Positions 44,430 through 53,859 of a stretch of 64,000 bases of DNA are shown piece by piece. Each line of letters begins with the position of its first letter. Position 1 is the stretch's first letter. Both the position numbers and the translations under genes were made by a program. Source of the stretch: Pontibacillus chungwhensis (GTDB lineage Bacteria > Bacillota > Bacilli > Bacillales > BH030062). The stretch spans positions 2,170,001-2,234,000 of the forward strand of contig NZ_CP126446.1 of the NCBI RefSeq assembly GCF_030166655.1. Direction: 5' to 3'. Under the pieces are notes generated by a model. The model had not been told where the DNA came from. It ran no database searches and saw nothing but the letters and a program-made list of their open reading frames with translations.

Positions 44430-45562
44430 AGACGATCCACTATTAAATCTGCGTATACTTGTTCATATTGCTTTACGATGGTCTCTGAATGAAATTCATC
44501 ACGAACTCGTTCTAGCCCATTTTTTGAAAATTTATCCCACTGTTCATTGCTAGATAATAACCTGATAGCGTAATCAGCAATTTCTTCGGTATCTCCTACC
44601 TCACAAATGTAACCTGTTTCATTGTGTACAATAACCTCAGGAATTCCACCAATATTCGTTCCAATACAGGGAACCCCACATGCCATAGCCTCTAATAAGA
44701 CTAGGCCAAAGCTTTCTTTTTCAGATAAGAGAAGCTTCAAGTGAGAAATGGACAATAGCTCGGAAACATTTTCTTGTTTGCCTAAGAATAATACATCATC
44801 TTTAAGACCTAGTTCATTTACAAGCTGACATGTTTTATAGTAATCAGGTCCGTCCCCTACTAAAAGTAATTTAGCTTTAGAATGCTCTCGTATCGTTTTA
44901 AACGATTGGATCACATCTGGAACCCGTTTTACTTGGCGAAAATTTGAAATATGTATAATGACTTTATCATCTTCGTCAATGCCGTATTCTTCTCTTAAGT
45001 GGGATTCATCTCGCCGTCTATACTCACGTTCATCTACAAAGTTGTAAATGACATCCATATCTCTTTCCACGTGAAGCATATCTTTTGTTTGATTCACAAG
45101 ACTCTCCGACACAGCTGTTACTCGGTCAGATCGCTCAATTCCGAAACGAATCATGTTTTGTAAGCTTGGGTCTACACCTAGAACCGTAATATCTGTACCG
45201 TGCAGGGTTGTAACTATCTTAACATCATGATTAATCATTTCTTTTGCTAATATGGCACAGATTGCATGAGGCATAGCGTAATGTACATGTAAAATATCAA
45301 TTTTCTCACGATTAATGACTTCAGCCATTTTATTCGCTAAAGCCAAATCGTAAGGTGGATATTGAAAGACAGGATAATGCGTCATTTCCACTTCGTGATA
45401 ATAAATATTAGGATAAATACGTTTTAGTCGAAAGGGGATATTTGAAGTGATAAAGTGAATCTCATATCCTCTTTCGGCTAAAAGTTTTGCAAGCTCTGTG
45501 GCAATTACCCCAGATCCACCTACCGTGGGGTAGCAGGTAATTCCGATTTTCGTTCTTTCCAT
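44426..45562 (-). CDS. bshA: N-acetyl-alpha-D-glucosaminyl L-malate synthase (BshA)
   Basis: GT-B glycosyltransferase (GT4) for the first step of bacillithiol synthesis: GlcNAc-malate from UDP-GlcNAc and L-malate. The 378-residue protein has [21 protein letters not shown] and the C-terminal ligand motif [27 protein letters not shown] (blocks [25 protein letters not shown]). ATG 45562 follows AAGGGTGAAAGATAT. In B. subtilis bshB1 lies between mgsA and bshA; here only eight bases separate them. Confidence 0.95.
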   Translation of the reverse strand: MERTKIGITCYPTVGGSGVIATELAKLLAERGYEIHFITSNIPFRLKRIYPNIYYHEVEMTHYPVFQYPPYDLALANKMAEVINREKIDILHVHYAMPHAICAILAKEMINHDVKIVTTLHGTDITVLGVDPSLQNMIRFGIERSDRVTAVSESLVNQTKDMLHVERDMDVIYNFVDEREYRRRDESHLREEYGIDEDDKVIIHISNFRQVKRVPDVIQSFKTIREHSKAKLLLVGDGPDYYKTCQLVNELGLKDDVLFLGKQENVSELLSISHLKLLLSEKESFGLVLLEAMACGVPCIGTNIGGIPEVIVHNETGYICEVGDTEEIADYAIRLLSSNEQWDKFSKNGLERVRDEFHSETIVKQYEQVYADLIVDRL

Positions 45563-45569
45563 ATATCTT

Positions 45570-45983
45570 TCACCCTTGCTGCTTATTCTTGTGAATAATT
45601 TCTCTCCAATGGAAGTCACCATGTTCAATCGCTCTAACCATAATCTCTGCAGCAGCCAAATTGGTTGCAAGTGGGATCTGGTAAACATCACATAACCTCA
45701 TCAACGCGCTCACGTCTGGTTCGTGAGGCTGAGCGGTTAATGGATCACGGAAAAATATAATGACATCCATATCGTTTTGCGCAACATACGCACCAATTTG
45801 TTGGTCCCCTCCAAGTGGCCCCGATTGAAAGCGATGAAGAGATAGTCCTGTAGCCTCTGTTATTTTAGTTCCAGTTGTACCTGTAGCGAATAGTTGATGT
45901 TTTTCTAATACATGCTGGTAGGCCGTAGTAAATTGAACCATATCTTCTTTCTTTTGGTCATGTGCAATTAGTGCAATATTCAA
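45570..45983 (-). CDS. mgsA: methylglyoxal synthase
   Basis: Converts dihydroxyacetone phosphate to methylglyoxal, a phosphate-releasing bypass of lower glycolysis. The 137-residue product equals B. subtilis MgsA in length: [36 protein letters not shown] and [15 protein letters not shown] with catalytic Asp/His. The start is TTG 45983 behind AAGGAGTGGGACACT. Operon with dapB upstream and bshA downstream. Confidence 0.96.
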   Translation of the reverse strand: MNIALIAHDQKKEDMVQFTTAYQHVLEKHQLFATGTTGTKITEATGLSLHRFQSGPLGGDQQIGAYVAQNDMDVIIFFRDPLTAQPHEPDVSALMRLCDVYQIPLATNLAAAEIMVRAIEHGDFHWREIIHKNKQQG

Positions 45984-45996
45984 AGTGTCCCACTCC

Positions 45997-46797
45997 TTAT
46001 TCCAATAAGTTTTCAAGACCATAAATAAATGCGTTAAGTTCCATGACTTTCTCAATCGATAATTTTACACCCGTCATAAAGGATTCACGATTAATAGAGT
46101 CGTGTTTAATTGTTAATGTTTCCCCGCTTGAACCAAACATAACTTCTTGATGAGCGACAAGTCCAGGTAAACGAACGCTATGAATGTGCATACCGTCTAC
46201 ATCTGCACCACGAGCACCTTCTAGCGTTTCCTTTTCATTCTCATGCCCTTGAGGCTTCTTATCACGTACTTCTTGGATCAATTCGGCTGTTTTAACCGCT
46301 GTACCACTTGGAGCATCTAACTTTTGATCATGGTGGCGTTCAATAATTTCCACATCTGGGAAGTACTTCGCTGCCCATTTAGAGAATTGCATCATAAGTA
46401 CAGCTCCTAATGCAAAATTCGGGGCAATTACAACACCTAGTTCTTTCTCTTCTGTGAGTTGTTCTAATTCTTGAAGTTGCTCTTTAGTAAATCCAGTTGT
46501 GCCCACAACGGGTCTAATTCCATTCTCTAAGGCTAATTTTGTATGTTTATAACCAAACTCGGGCGTTGTAAGGTCCACTAATACATCAGCTTTTACTTCA
46601 TTAAAGCACTGTTCAATATCTTCAAAGATCGGAGCTTCTATATCAGGTAAACCATCTAGATCTTTAACTTTTAAACCCCCATTTTTATGATCTACACAGG
46701 CCACTAAAGTAAAATGCTCTGTGTTGTGAATCATTTTGACAGCTTCTCTTCCCATTTTCCCTCTTGGTCCAGCTACTATAACGGATGTATTAGTCAT
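45997..46797 (-). CDS. dapB: 4-hydroxy-tetrahydrodipicolinate reductase
   Basis: NAD(P)H-dependent step of lysine/meso-diaminopimelate synthesis; it also feeds spore dipicolinate precursors upstream. The 266-residue product has [14 protein letters not shown] (cofactor loop), [41 protein letters not shown] with catalytic His-His and Lys. ATG 46797 follows AGGAGGAACATAAAG and overlaps ypjD by eight bases. Confidence 0.97.
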   Translation of the reverse strand: MTNTSVIVAGPRGKMGREAVKMIHNTEHFTLVACVDHKNGGLKVKDLDGLPDIEAPIFEDIEQCFNEVKADVLVDLTTPEFGYKHTKLALENGIRPVVGTTGFTKEQLQELEQLTEEKELGVVIAPNFALGAVLMMQFSKWAAKYFPDVEIIERHHDQKLDAPSGTAVKTAELIQEVRDKKPQGHENEKETLEGARGADVDGMHIHSVRLPGLVAHQEVMFGSSGETLTIKHDSINRESFMTGVKLSIEKVMELNAFIYGLENLLE

Positions 46798-47152
46798 CTT
46801 TATGTTCCTCCTCTAGGTCCTTTTTCGTCCAACGATTTTGGTCTCTTGTCTCAAATTTATTCATTACCGTTTCAAAACTATTGGTCATATCAATGTCTAA
46901 GGAGTTAGCAAAGCACATCATTACAAATAACAAATCGCCAAGTTCTTCCTCCATTGTATTTTTTTCTTCTGAGTCTTTTTTCGGCTTTTCCCCGTAGTAA
47001 TGATTGACTTCGCGAGCTAGCTCTCCCACTTCCTCTGTCATCCTGGCCATCATACTTAAAGGGGAAAAATACCCTTCTTTAAATTGAGATATATAAGCAT
47101 CAACACGTTCTTGCATCTCTTGAGTGGTTAATGCATTATGGTTAAATTTCAT
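46790..47152 (-). CDS. ypjD: MazG-like nucleotide pyrophosphohydrolase YpjD
   Basis: All-alpha NTP pyrophosphohydrolase of 120 residues. Metal motif EExxE...ExxD is visible: [20 protein letters not shown] and [12 protein letters not shown]. The ATG at 47152 is chosen since GAGGGTTCAC stands just upstream and length then matches B. subtilis YpjD (111 residues); the frame is open nine codons more. First gene of ypjD-dapB-mgsA-bshA-cca-birA-panBCD, which is compact enough to be one operon. Confidence 0.9.
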   Translation of the reverse strand: MKFNHNALTTQEMQERVDAYISQFKEGYFSPLSMMARMTEEVGELAREVNHYYGEKPKKDSEEKNTMEEELGDLLFVMMCFANSLDIDMTNSFETVMNKFETRDQNRWTKKDLEEEHKDD

Positions 47153-47300
47153 GTGAACCCTCATTTCTGGTACTTTCATATGTAATCTCTTCTCATGTTA
47201 GCTAAAAGGCGGGCTTTTGACAAATTTTTTTCACTATTATTGCTCCTTTATCACTGTTTGTCTATAATGGATGGAGTGTGACGAAAGGAGGGGCAACAAT

Positions 47301-48182
47301 TTGAAGATGGTAATTAATATTAAAAACATCTTATTGATTTTACTTGGTTCAGCAATTTTTAGTTTTGGAGTCCTCTATTTTAATATGGCAAATGACCTCG
47401 CTGAAGGTGGCTTTACCGGGATCTTACTTATTCTTGACCACTTTGGTCTAAATATTGCAATTATGAACTTGGTCTTAAATATACCTGTATTTTTCTTAGG
47501 TTGGAAACTCCTCGGGAGAACTACTCTAATCTATTCACTGGTTGGCACATTCGCCGTATCCCTATTCTTATGGGTGTTCGAGCTTCCTATTTTCACGAAA
47601 AACATAGAATTCGCCTTACAAGATGAAATGATTATCGCCTCTCTAATGGCGGGTGTCTTTATTGGTGTAGGGCTTGGAATTATCTTTAGAAGCGGAGGCA
47701 CTACAGGTGGTGTTGACATTATTGCGCGACTCGTACATAAATATGCTGGTTGGAGCATGGGACGTACGATGTTCCTTTTTGACGCTTGTGTCATCTTGTC
47801 TTCTGTATTAATTTATTTGGATTACATACAAGGGATGTATACCCTCGTAGCCGTATTTGTAGGAGCAAGGGTAATTGACTTCATTCAAGAAGGGGCTTAT
47901 GCTGCCAGAGGAGCTACAATTATCTCAGAACGGTCTAATGATGTATCTGAGAAAATCATGAAAGATATGGACCGCGGTGTAACTATTCTAGTTGGAAAAG
48001 GAAGCTTCACAGGAGAAAGTCGTGATGTTCTCTATTGCGTTGTAGCTCGTAATGAAATTGTCCGTTTGAAAAATATTATTAACTCTATCGACCCACATGC
48101 ATTTGTCGCTGTGACATCTGTTCATGATGTTCTTGGAGAAGGATTCACCTTAGATGAAAATAAAAACCCAATTGAACGTTAA
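47301..48182 (+). CDS. ypjC: YitT family membrane protein with DUF2179 domain (YpjC-like)
   Basis: The 293-residue protein has five or six membrane helices in the first 200 residues (ILLILLGSAIFSFGVLYFN; GGTTGGVDIIARLVHKYAGW; VAVFVGARVIDFIQEGAYAA) and a cytosolic DUF2179 domain (TILVGKGSFTGESRDVLYCVV, blocks ILVGKGSFTGE and RDVLYCVV). Function unknown. TTG 47301 is preferred since AGGAGG is nine bases upstream; an ATG six bases further is alternative. Divergent from ypjD. Confidence 0.88.
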   Translation: MKMVINIKNILLILLGSAIFSFGVLYFNMANDLAEGGFTGILLILDHFGLNIAIMNLVLNIPVFFLGWKLLGRTTLIYSLVGTFAVSLFLWVFELPIFTKNIEFALQDEMIIASLMAGVFIGVGLGIIFRSGGTTGGVDIIARLVHKYAGWSMGRTMFLFDACVILSSVLIYLDYIQGMYTLVAVFVGARVIDFIQEGAYAARGATIISERSNDVSEKIMKDMDRGVTILVGKGSFTGESRDVLYCVVARNEIVRLKNIINSIDPHAFVAVTSVHDVLGEGFTLDENKNPIER

Positions 48183-48186
48183 TAAC

Positions 48187-48222
48187 AAAAAGGGCGCCAA
48201 TAAGTTTATTGGCGCCCTTTTT
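48187..48222 (+). terminator. terminator of ypjC
   Basis: AAAGGGCGCCAATAA-gtt-TTATTGGCGCCCTTT then TTT; a perfect 15-bp stem. Confidence 0.94.
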
Positions 48223-48266
48223 TGCATTCAACTGGCTTTTGATCTATTCAATCTTAGATTAAAATT

Positions 48267-48296
48267 AAAAGCTTAGAGCAGAAGCTCCAAGCTTTT
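48267..48296. terminator. second hairpin, probable terminator of the YugP-like gene
   Basis: AAAAGCTT-a-GAGC-agaa-GCTC-c-AAGCTTTT, flanked by A-rich and T-rich runs; located just after the minus-strand gene. Confidence 0.7.
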
Positions 48297-48306
48297 TGAG
48301 AACAGC

Positions 48307-48981
48307 CTATTCTTCATTCATCCCAGTGAATAATAAGACAAGGCGAAGTAGTTCAAGTAGTGCAACTAAAGCACTCGCTACATAAGTCCATGCTGCTGCA
48401 TTTAAGACTTTTTTTGTTTGACGCTCTTCATTATTTCGAATAATCCCTGTCGATACAAGTTGATTCATGGCACGACTTGAGGCATTAAACTCAACTGGTA
48501 AGGTCACGAATTGGAATAAAACAGCTAATGCGAAGAAGGCAATTCCAACACCTAAAAGGAATTGACTAAAGAAAGCACCGGCAATAATTAAAAAGATGGA
48601 TGCATTTGAACCGAAACTTGCCACTGGAACTAATGCATGTCTAAACCTTAAGAACGCGTAGGCTTCAGCATCTTGAATAGCATGGCCCACTTCGTGTGCA
48701 GCTACTGCCTGTGCAGCAGCAGATGGCTCATGATAGTTGCCTGAAGACAAACGAACGACTTTGCTTCTTGGATCATAATGATCTGAAAGCATCCCTTTAA
48801 CTTCTTCAACTTGTACATTATAGAGACCATTTTCATCTAATATCTTTCGGGCTACTTCTGCACCGGTCATATTGGATTCATTTCTTACTTTCGAGTAACG
48901 CTTGTAGGTGTTTTTCACCCTCATTTGTGCCCAAATTGGGATGATAATGATTAAAGCCAAATAAATTAAATATTGACCCAT
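48307..48981 (-). CDS. YugP-type membrane zinc metallopeptidase
   Basis: The 224-residue protein has an N-terminal membrane helix, a cytosolic catalytic part with the zinc motif HEVGH in VAAHEVGHAIQDAEAYAFLR, then three helices and EFNASSRAM with a possible third ligand. This matches the YugP (DUF: Zn-dependent protease) family. In B. subtilis yugP is elsewhere. ATG 48981 follows GTGGAGGAATGAAGG. Substrate unknown. Confidence 0.9.
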   Translation of the reverse strand: MGQYLIYLALIIIIPIWAQMRVKNTYKRYSKVRNESNMTGAEVARKILDENGLYNVQVEEVKGMLSDHYDPRSKVVRLSSGNYHEPSAAAQAVAAHEVGHAIQDAEAYAFLRFRHALVPVASFGSNASIFLIIAGAFFSQFLLGVGIAFFALAVLFQFVTLPVEFNASSRAMNQLVSTGIIRNNEERQTKKVLNAAAWTYVASALVALLELLRLVLLFTGMNEE

Positions 48982-49006
48982 CCTTCATTCCTCCACTAAT
49001 GTAATC

Positions 49007-49035
49007 GACCTTAACAAAAAGATCTTATTAAGGTC
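49007..49035. repeat. inverted repeat between ypjB and the YugP-like gene
   Basis: GACCTTAA and TTAAGGTC, eight bp with a 13-base loop. No T tail, so either a weak terminator of ypjB or an operator. Confidence 0.4.
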
Positions 49036-49061
49036 AATTTTAGTCAAAAGTAACGCGAAAG

Positions 49062-49835
49062 TCAACTATCCCGCTCTTTTTCTTTAACGGTGTAGTCCGT
49101 CTTTTCTCCTTTATATTTTCTCCAACCTACATACATTAATGTGAAAGAAATTAAACTCCCTACAGAACCCATTAGCCAAATAAAACCAGGTTCTTCAGTC
49201 AAGCTCTTTTTACGCTTCACCCCAATTTCATTAACCTCCTGAGCAAACACACTTAGCTGGTCACCGAGAAGTTCTTCTTCCGTTATAGACTGCATTGTAA
49301 GAAGTTCTTTCATGTGGGATTCTAAAATTCGCACACTTTCATCAGTCCCCGCAACTTTTGCAGCAGGTAGTATACGTTCATACAAAAGGTATACGTCTTC
49401 AAGATGGCTTTTTGTCCATGAAACAGAATTTCCTGATCCATCTTTCATTTCCTCTAACAAATGATCCTTCCATGCTAACCAGAGTGGATCAACTTTGTTC
49501 CACATCGCCTCATATAGTAAGACGACTGTAAGGCTTCTATGGTATTTCTCCGTAGCAGCAGTGTTTGGATCTGTTAAAGCGCTTTGTGCTTCATTTAAAG
49601 CGGTTTGGAACACACTTATATGTTCTGTATCATCAACATTGTATTCTCTTCTAAGTTTAGTTAATGTGGCTTCTGCCGCTTCATATCTTCCTTCTTCAAC
49701 ATACTGCAAAAAGCGATACGTTGTTTCTTTCAACTCTTCTGAATAAGAGGAAGCATTTGCAGATCCAAAGTAAGATAAGCTAAACCCCAGGCAGATCAGT
49801 AATCCCCATACTATTTTCTTTTGTATCTGTTTCAT
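49062..49835 (-). CDS. ypjB: sporulation protein YpjB
   Basis: The 257-residue protein has a signal sequence (IVWGLLICLGFSLSYFGSANA), a helix-rich external domain (YRFLQYVEEGRYEAAEATL, TVVLLYEAMWNKVDPLWLAWK) and a single C-terminal membrane helix before a KYKGEKTDYTVKE cytosolic tail. This arrangement matches B. subtilis YpjB, expressed in sporulation with mild mutant effects. ATG 49835 follows GAGAGGGGATCGTT. Confidence 0.9.
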   Translation of the reverse strand: MKQIQKKIVWGLLICLGFSLSYFGSANASSYSEELKETTYRFLQYVEEGRYEAAEATLTKLRREYNVDDTEHISVFQTALNEAQSALTDPNTAATEKYHRSLTVVLLYEAMWNKVDPLWLAWKDHLLEEMKDGSGNSVSWTKSHLEDVYLLYERILPAAKVAGTDESVRILESHMKELLTMQSITEEELLGDQLSVFAQEVNEIGVKRKKSLTEEPGFIWLMGSVGSLISFTLMYVGWRKYKGEKTDYTVKEKERDS

Positions 49836-49902
49836 AACGATCCCCTCTCAAAAGCACTCTTGCTTCAATGTATGAGAAGGTAGAGATAAATAGTACAAGT
49901 AG

Positions 49903-50490
49903 TTATATGGAATGACGAGGGTTTTGCTTCTTACGTACCGTTAATACATATGCGATGCCAATTGAAATAAGGCTGAGCCAAAAAGTGAAATAGCCAATTT
50001 CTTGGCTATAATCATTTAATTGTGAATAAATAGGCATCATGTCAAATACATAATCAATGATATCGTTGTGTAACGTCCAGATCCCAGCAATGATTAGGTG
50101 GCTAACTTTGATCTTATAGTAAGGTGCATAAAGTAAACCTTGAATAGCCATTGCTCCATGAGAAGCAATTAACATATATCCTTGCCACGGTAGAAAACCA
50201 GTCACTACTAATGTCAAAATGTTCATAACGACTGCCCACACACCATATTTGAATAAGGTAATGATCGCTAACGCCTCTACTAAAGGTACATTCTTATTCA
50301 ACAGGAAAAAGAATAAGAAGATACAAAAGAACAAACTTGCCGTTGGACTATCGGGTACAAAAGGTATAAAAATCGTAGGAGTTATCGCAATTTGGCTTTC
50401 ATACCACCAATACCCATAAATAGTTCCAAATACATTAATGACCAAGAGCAACAAAACAAAGGGTTTATAAGTCAACAAAAATCGAAACAC
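49903..50490 (-). CDS. ypjA: YpjA family membrane protein (DUF1405)
   Basis: The 195-residue protein has about six membrane helices; blocks GYWWYESQIAITP, FVPDSPTASLFF and HNDIIDYVFDMMPIY are characteristic of DUF1405. Function unknown. It starts at GTG 50490 behind GAAGGAGGGAAGAC. Between ypjB and qcrC, as in B. subtilis. Confidence 0.9.
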   Translation of the reverse strand: MFRFLLTYKPFVLLLLVINVFGTIYGYWWYESQIAITPTIFIPFVPDSPTASLFFCIFLFFFLLNKNVPLVEALAIITLFKYGVWAVVMNILTLVVTGFLPWQGYMLIASHGAMAIQGLLYAPYYKIKVSHLIIAGIWTLHNDIIDYVFDMMPIYSQLNDYSQEIGYFTFWLSLISIGIAYVLTVRKKQNPRHSI

Positions 50491-50517
50491 GTCTTCCCTC
50501 CTTCACAACAGAAAAAG

Positions 50518-50539
50518 AAGCTGACTTAAAAGCCAGCTC
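50518..50539 (-). terminator. terminator of the qcr operon
   Basis: Minus strand AGCTGGC-ttttaa-GTCAGCT then TCTTTTT, after the qcrC stop. Confidence 0.6.
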
Positions 50540-50554
50540 CCTCTCACTAGGTAT

Positions 50555-51325
50555 TTATTCGCTTCCTTCATTTCCAACACCTTTAATGAACTTAGCAAGT
50601 TTATCTAACTCTTCATCAGAACCTTGGAAGATGTTGGCTGGCATGCCGCCAATTCCGTTTTGAGCGATGTCTTTAATCTCATCTACAGATTTCTCAACAC
50701 CGATTAACGTTGGACCATTTCCACCTTCTAAATTATCACCGTGACAAGACGCACAGTTCTGACTGTAAATCTTGTATCCTTCAGCGGATTTGTCAATTTC
50801 AACATCTTCAACAATTTGACCTGACTTAGCACGTTGTTCCCAATCTACGTGGTCTGCTGCTTCCCAAGTTAGGAAAACTGTAGCAGCTAAACCAATTAGC
50901 ATTAAAGCATTTGCAATTGGGCGCTCAAATGGACGACGTCCTTTGCCTGTGTCTAAGAAAGGCGCTAACAATAGACCGCCAAAAGCAAGACCTGGAATTA
51001 CAAATGCCCCTAATACGATATAGGGTCCACTTGCAAATTCGTATTTCAAGAACTGGTAAAGGAATAAAAAGTACCAGTCTGGCAACGGAATGTAACCAGC
51101 ATCTGTTGGATCTGCCAATTTCTCAAGTGGTGATGGAGCTACAACCGTTAATGTTAAAAATCCAATAAGGAAAACAGCACCAACCAGCCATTCTTTCAAT
51201 AAGAAGTTCGGCCAGAAAGCCTCTGTTTTACCCGGGTATTCCGAATAGTCTTTTGGTATATTAGGTTTTTTCTCAGCCGGGACACGTGAGTCACCGACAA
51301 ACTTCATACCTTTTCCCCTATGCAC
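50555..51325 (-). CDS. qcrC: menaquinol:cytochrome c reductase, cytochrome b/c subunit
   Basis: Fusion of a subunit-IV-like membrane part with a C-terminal cytochrome c domain, as in Bacillus bc complexes. The 256-residue product begins HRGKGMKFVGDSRVP, has three membrane helices with the PEWY-like PDWYFLFLY, and the haem motif CASCH in YSQNCASCHGDN with a distal Met in GMPANIF. It starts at GTG 51325 behind GGAGGGATCGCT. Third gene of qcrABC. Confidence 0.96.
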   Translation of the reverse strand: MHRGKGMKFVGDSRVPAEKKPNIPKDYSEYPGKTEAFWPNFLLKEWLVGAVFLIGFLTLTVVAPSPLEKLADPTDAGYIPLPDWYFLFLYQFLKYEFASGPYIVLGAFVIPGLAFGGLLLAPFLDTGKGRRPFERPIANALMLIGLAATVFLTWEAADHVDWEQRAKSGQIVEDVEIDKSAEGYKIYSQNCASCHGDNLEGGNGPTLIGVEKSVDEIKDIAQNGIGGMPANIFQGSDEELDKLAKFIKGVGNEGSE

Positions 51326-51354
51326 AGCGATCCCTCCTTTACATCAATCAAGTC

Positions 51355-52029
51355 CTATAGTGGACCAGAAATTCCTTGTTTACGAATCATAACAAAGTGT
51401 GCTGCCATTAATCCGAATAATGCAGCTGGCAGGAAGAATACGTGGATAGCAAAGAAACGAGTTAACGTTTGTGCACCTACAATATCCGGGTCACCAGCCA
51501 GTAATGTCTTCACTTCTGTACCGATAAGCGGCGTTTGTTCAGCAATTTGAAGACCTACTTGAGTAGCGAAGAACGCCTTGTTATCCCATGGAAGCAGATA
51601 ACCTGTGAAACCTAGACCGAGCATAACAAAGAAAATAAGTACCCCTACTACCCAGTTCAATTCACGAGGCTTTTTATAAGCTCCCTGGAAGAATACGCGC
51701 AATGTATGTAAGAACATCATCACGATTACGAGACTAGCACCCCAGTGGTGCATACCGCGTACAATTTGACCGTAAGCTACCTCTTTTTGAAGGTAATAAA
51801 CAGACTCCCATGCGTTTTCAATGTCTGGCACATAATACATGGTTAAGAACATACCAGATAGAACTTGAATAACTGTAACGAAGAACGTGAGTCCTCCAAA
51901 ACAATAAACGAATGCTGAAAAGTGATGAGCAGGGTTCACGTGTTCAGGAACCTCGTGATCCGCAATATCACGCCATAAAGGTGTAATATCGACACGCTCG
52001 TCCACCCAATCGTAAAGTTTTTGAAGCAT
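51355..52029 (-). CDS. qcrB: menaquinol:cytochrome c reductase cytochrome b subunit
   Basis: The 224-residue protein is the b6-type cytochrome with four membrane helices and the paired haem ligands: HHWGASLVIVMMFLHTLRVF and RFFAIHVFFLPAALFGLMAAH (blocks HHWGASLV, HTLRVF, FFAIHVFFLP). N-terminal Cys in ...YCFGGLTFF region may hold the extra haem, as in b6. Three bases after the qcrA stop. Confidence 0.97.
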   Translation of the reverse strand: MLQKLYDWVDERVDITPLWRDIADHEVPEHVNPAHHFSAFVYCFGGLTFFVTVIQVLSGMFLTMYYVPDIENAWESVYYLQKEVAYGQIVRGMHHWGASLVIVMMFLHTLRVFFQGAYKKPRELNWVVGVLIFFVMLGLGFTGYLLPWDNKAFFATQVGLQIAEQTPLIGTEVKTLLAGDPDIVGAQTLTRFFAIHVFFLPAALFGLMAAHFVMIRKQGISGPL

Positions 52030-52032
52030 GAA

Positions 52033-52545
52033 TTACACCACCTTATTTGGAATGATTTCTCCTAAGTACAGCATGCCATCTTGAATTTTGATTTTGTATT
52101 GATCTAGCGGAGCTAATGGAGGCGTACCAGGTACGTTTTCTCCACTTTTCTCATAAAGACCCCCGTGACAAGGACAGTAATACCTGTTTTCATGTCCCGA
52201 GCCACCTTCCCACTTCACAATACATCCCAAGTGTTTACAAATCGGTGAAAGCGCAATCACATCGCCATCTTCATTCTTGTAAACCCATGCTGTTTTCGAC
52301 ACTTCAGATACATACCATGCATCTTTTTGTTCGAAAGAGAAATCTACGCGTGTCGGTTCCTTTGTAATGTTTGCTACTTCAGTACCTGTTGCGTGAAATT
52401 CCCCAGCTTCTTTCGGTTTAAGAACTGGATCTACTGCCATTCGAACCATCGGCGAAAGCATAGCCGCTGCCATAAACCCTCCTACACCTGTTAGCGTGTA
52501 GTTCAGAAACTGACGGCGGGATACTGGTTGTTTTTTATCGCTCAT
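52033..52545 (-). CDS. qcrA: Rieske iron-sulfur subunit of menaquinol:cytochrome c reductase
   Basis: Rieske 2Fe-2S protein of 170 residues. Twin-arginine signal SRRQFLNYTLTGVGGF (residues about 9-24) serves as membrane anchor and sends the folded protein through Tat, the system encoded at 398-1719. Cluster motifs: CKHLGC and CPCHGGLYEKSG. ATG 52545 follows AGGGGGGAAAACA. First gene of qcrABC. Confidence 0.96.
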   Translation of the reverse strand: MSDKKQPVSRRQFLNYTLTGVGGFMAAAMLSPMVRMAVDPVLKPKEAGEFHATGTEVANITKEPTRVDFSFEQKDAWYVSEVSKTAWVYKNEDGDVIALSPICKHLGCIVKWEGGSGHENRYYCPCHGGLYEKSGENVPGTPPLAPLDQYKIKIQDGMLYLGEIIPNKVV

Positions 52546-52672
52546 TGTTTTCCCCCCTCTATCCAATATGATCCAACATTCATGGTAAATATTCACACAG
52601 TTTACTAGGACATTATAATGATAGCGCAAACTATTTAGACGGTCAATATTGGAATTGAAATCGCTTTAGAAA

Positions 52673-53140
52673 TTATTCTTGCCAATATGCTGTAATTAAT
52701 TCGGTTACTTGTTCAATTTGAGATCGAAGAACTTTTTGAGCCTCTTCATTATGTATATCGTCGACTTTAGGAAGAGGCATCCATATTAATGAAGATTCTA
52801 AGTCCTTCTCTACCTTTTTCCACTGTTGATCAAACGTAAAGAACAAGACATGTTTAAAGCCTCGCTCTTTCATTTCTGTTGTCCACTCATTTATTCGCTC
52901 GATTTCCTTAGAGACAGGTGTTTCTTTTAAGTAGGTATAGGATGGCGATAGAAAAATTCTCCCCCTATATTCTTCTTCAACTTCCTTCATAAATAACGTT
53001 AACAATTCAGATTGATTTGCAAGCATTTTAAGTTCATTCTCTGAACCTGCTAAAGAATAAGGGATTAAAGGTACAATCCAGGTATCGACAAATTCTTTAG
53101 ATTGAGAATATAACATTGCATCCTGTCCATTCCATTTCAT
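52673..53140 (-). CDS. ypiF: YpiF family protein (DUF2487)
   Basis: Cytosolic protein of 155 residues with blocks KWNGQDAMLYSQSKEFVDTW, LIPYSLAGSEN and FLSPSYTYLKE characteristic of DUF2487. Function unknown. ATG 53140 follows AAAGGAGGGATAGCA. It lies between ypiB and qcrA in the conserved order. Confidence 0.88.
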   Translation of the reverse strand: MKWNGQDAMLYSQSKEFVDTWIVPLIPYSLAGSENELKMLANQSELLTLFMKEVEEEYRGRIFLSPSYTYLKETPVSKEIERINEWTTEMKERGFKHVLFFTFDQQWKKVEKDLESSLIWMPLPKVDDIHNEEAQKVLRSQIEQVTELITAYWQE

Positions 53141-53257
53141 TGCTATCCCTCCTTTCCGAAGAATCTTCCCCCTCATTATAGACTTTGGTAAAGGAAATCG
53201 AAAGTCATAATGGTCAAATTTGTCGATGTTTTCAGAATTTATTCTTGTTAAAAAAAA

Positions 53258-53283
53258 AGAACCCCCTAATAAATTAGGGAGTT
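53258..53283 (-). terminator. terminator of ypiA-ypiB
   Basis: Minus strand AACTCCCTAAT-tt-ATTAGGGGGTT then nine T residues; the ypiB stop lies inside. Confidence 0.85.
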
Positions 53284-53828
53284 ACATTTTTTTTAAGATT
53301 GTTTAATTGCTCACTCAATCGCTCAAATGTTTCTTTATCACCACAGTCCAAAGCTCGGTCAATTTTGGTTCTTAAACTTTGAGTTTGGTAGTTCGATATA
53401 GATGTTTCCAATACTAATTCAGCTAATTCCTGATCTTTTTCAGTGATAAAGTAATCTTGAGGCATAAAAGGGTTCTCTTCTAAAACCGCTGCATAAGGAG
53501 CGCTCTGGTGAGAATTTCTGAAATTTAGTTGGATATAAACAGGTTCATTTCGATTCAAACGAATATCATGAAACGATTTCTCTGCATCCGTTGTCATAAT
53601 CTGATCCTTATAAAAGCGGAATGGAACTTCATCAACACAATGGGTTGATATAACAATACCTCTAGGGCAAAATCTTGCTTCTTCCACAAAGTGTACATGC
53701 TCCATAATCGAATCATGATTGATCAGATAGTTTAAAATCCATACACTTTCTCTGCGCTTTAACTGAAAATGATTCAAAAACCAACGAACAAATTCCTTCT
53801 TATCCTCAACCGAGACCGGCATTTTCAC
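53274..53828 (-). CDS. ypiB: YpiB family protein (UPF0302)
   Basis: The 184-residue protein resembles B. subtilis YpiB through most of its length: [40 protein letters not shown] and [30 protein letters not shown]. Role uncertain; some homologues have been linked to bc-complex biogenesis only by genomic context. GTG 53828 has GGAGG eight bases upstream and is preferred to the ATG six bases later. 31 bases after ypiA. Confidence 0.9.
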   Translation of the reverse strand: MKMPVSVEDKKEFVRWFLNHFQLKRRESVWILNYLINHDSIMEHVHFVEEARFCPRGIVISTHCVDEVPFRFYKDQIMTTDAEKSFHDIRLNRNEPVYIQLNFRNSHQSAPYAAVLEENPFMPQDYFITEKDQELAELVLETSISNYQTQSLRTKIDRALDCGDKETFERLSEQLNNLKKNVTP

Positions 53829-53859
53829 TTTTATGCCCTCCTTTTTAAACAGAGAAATA

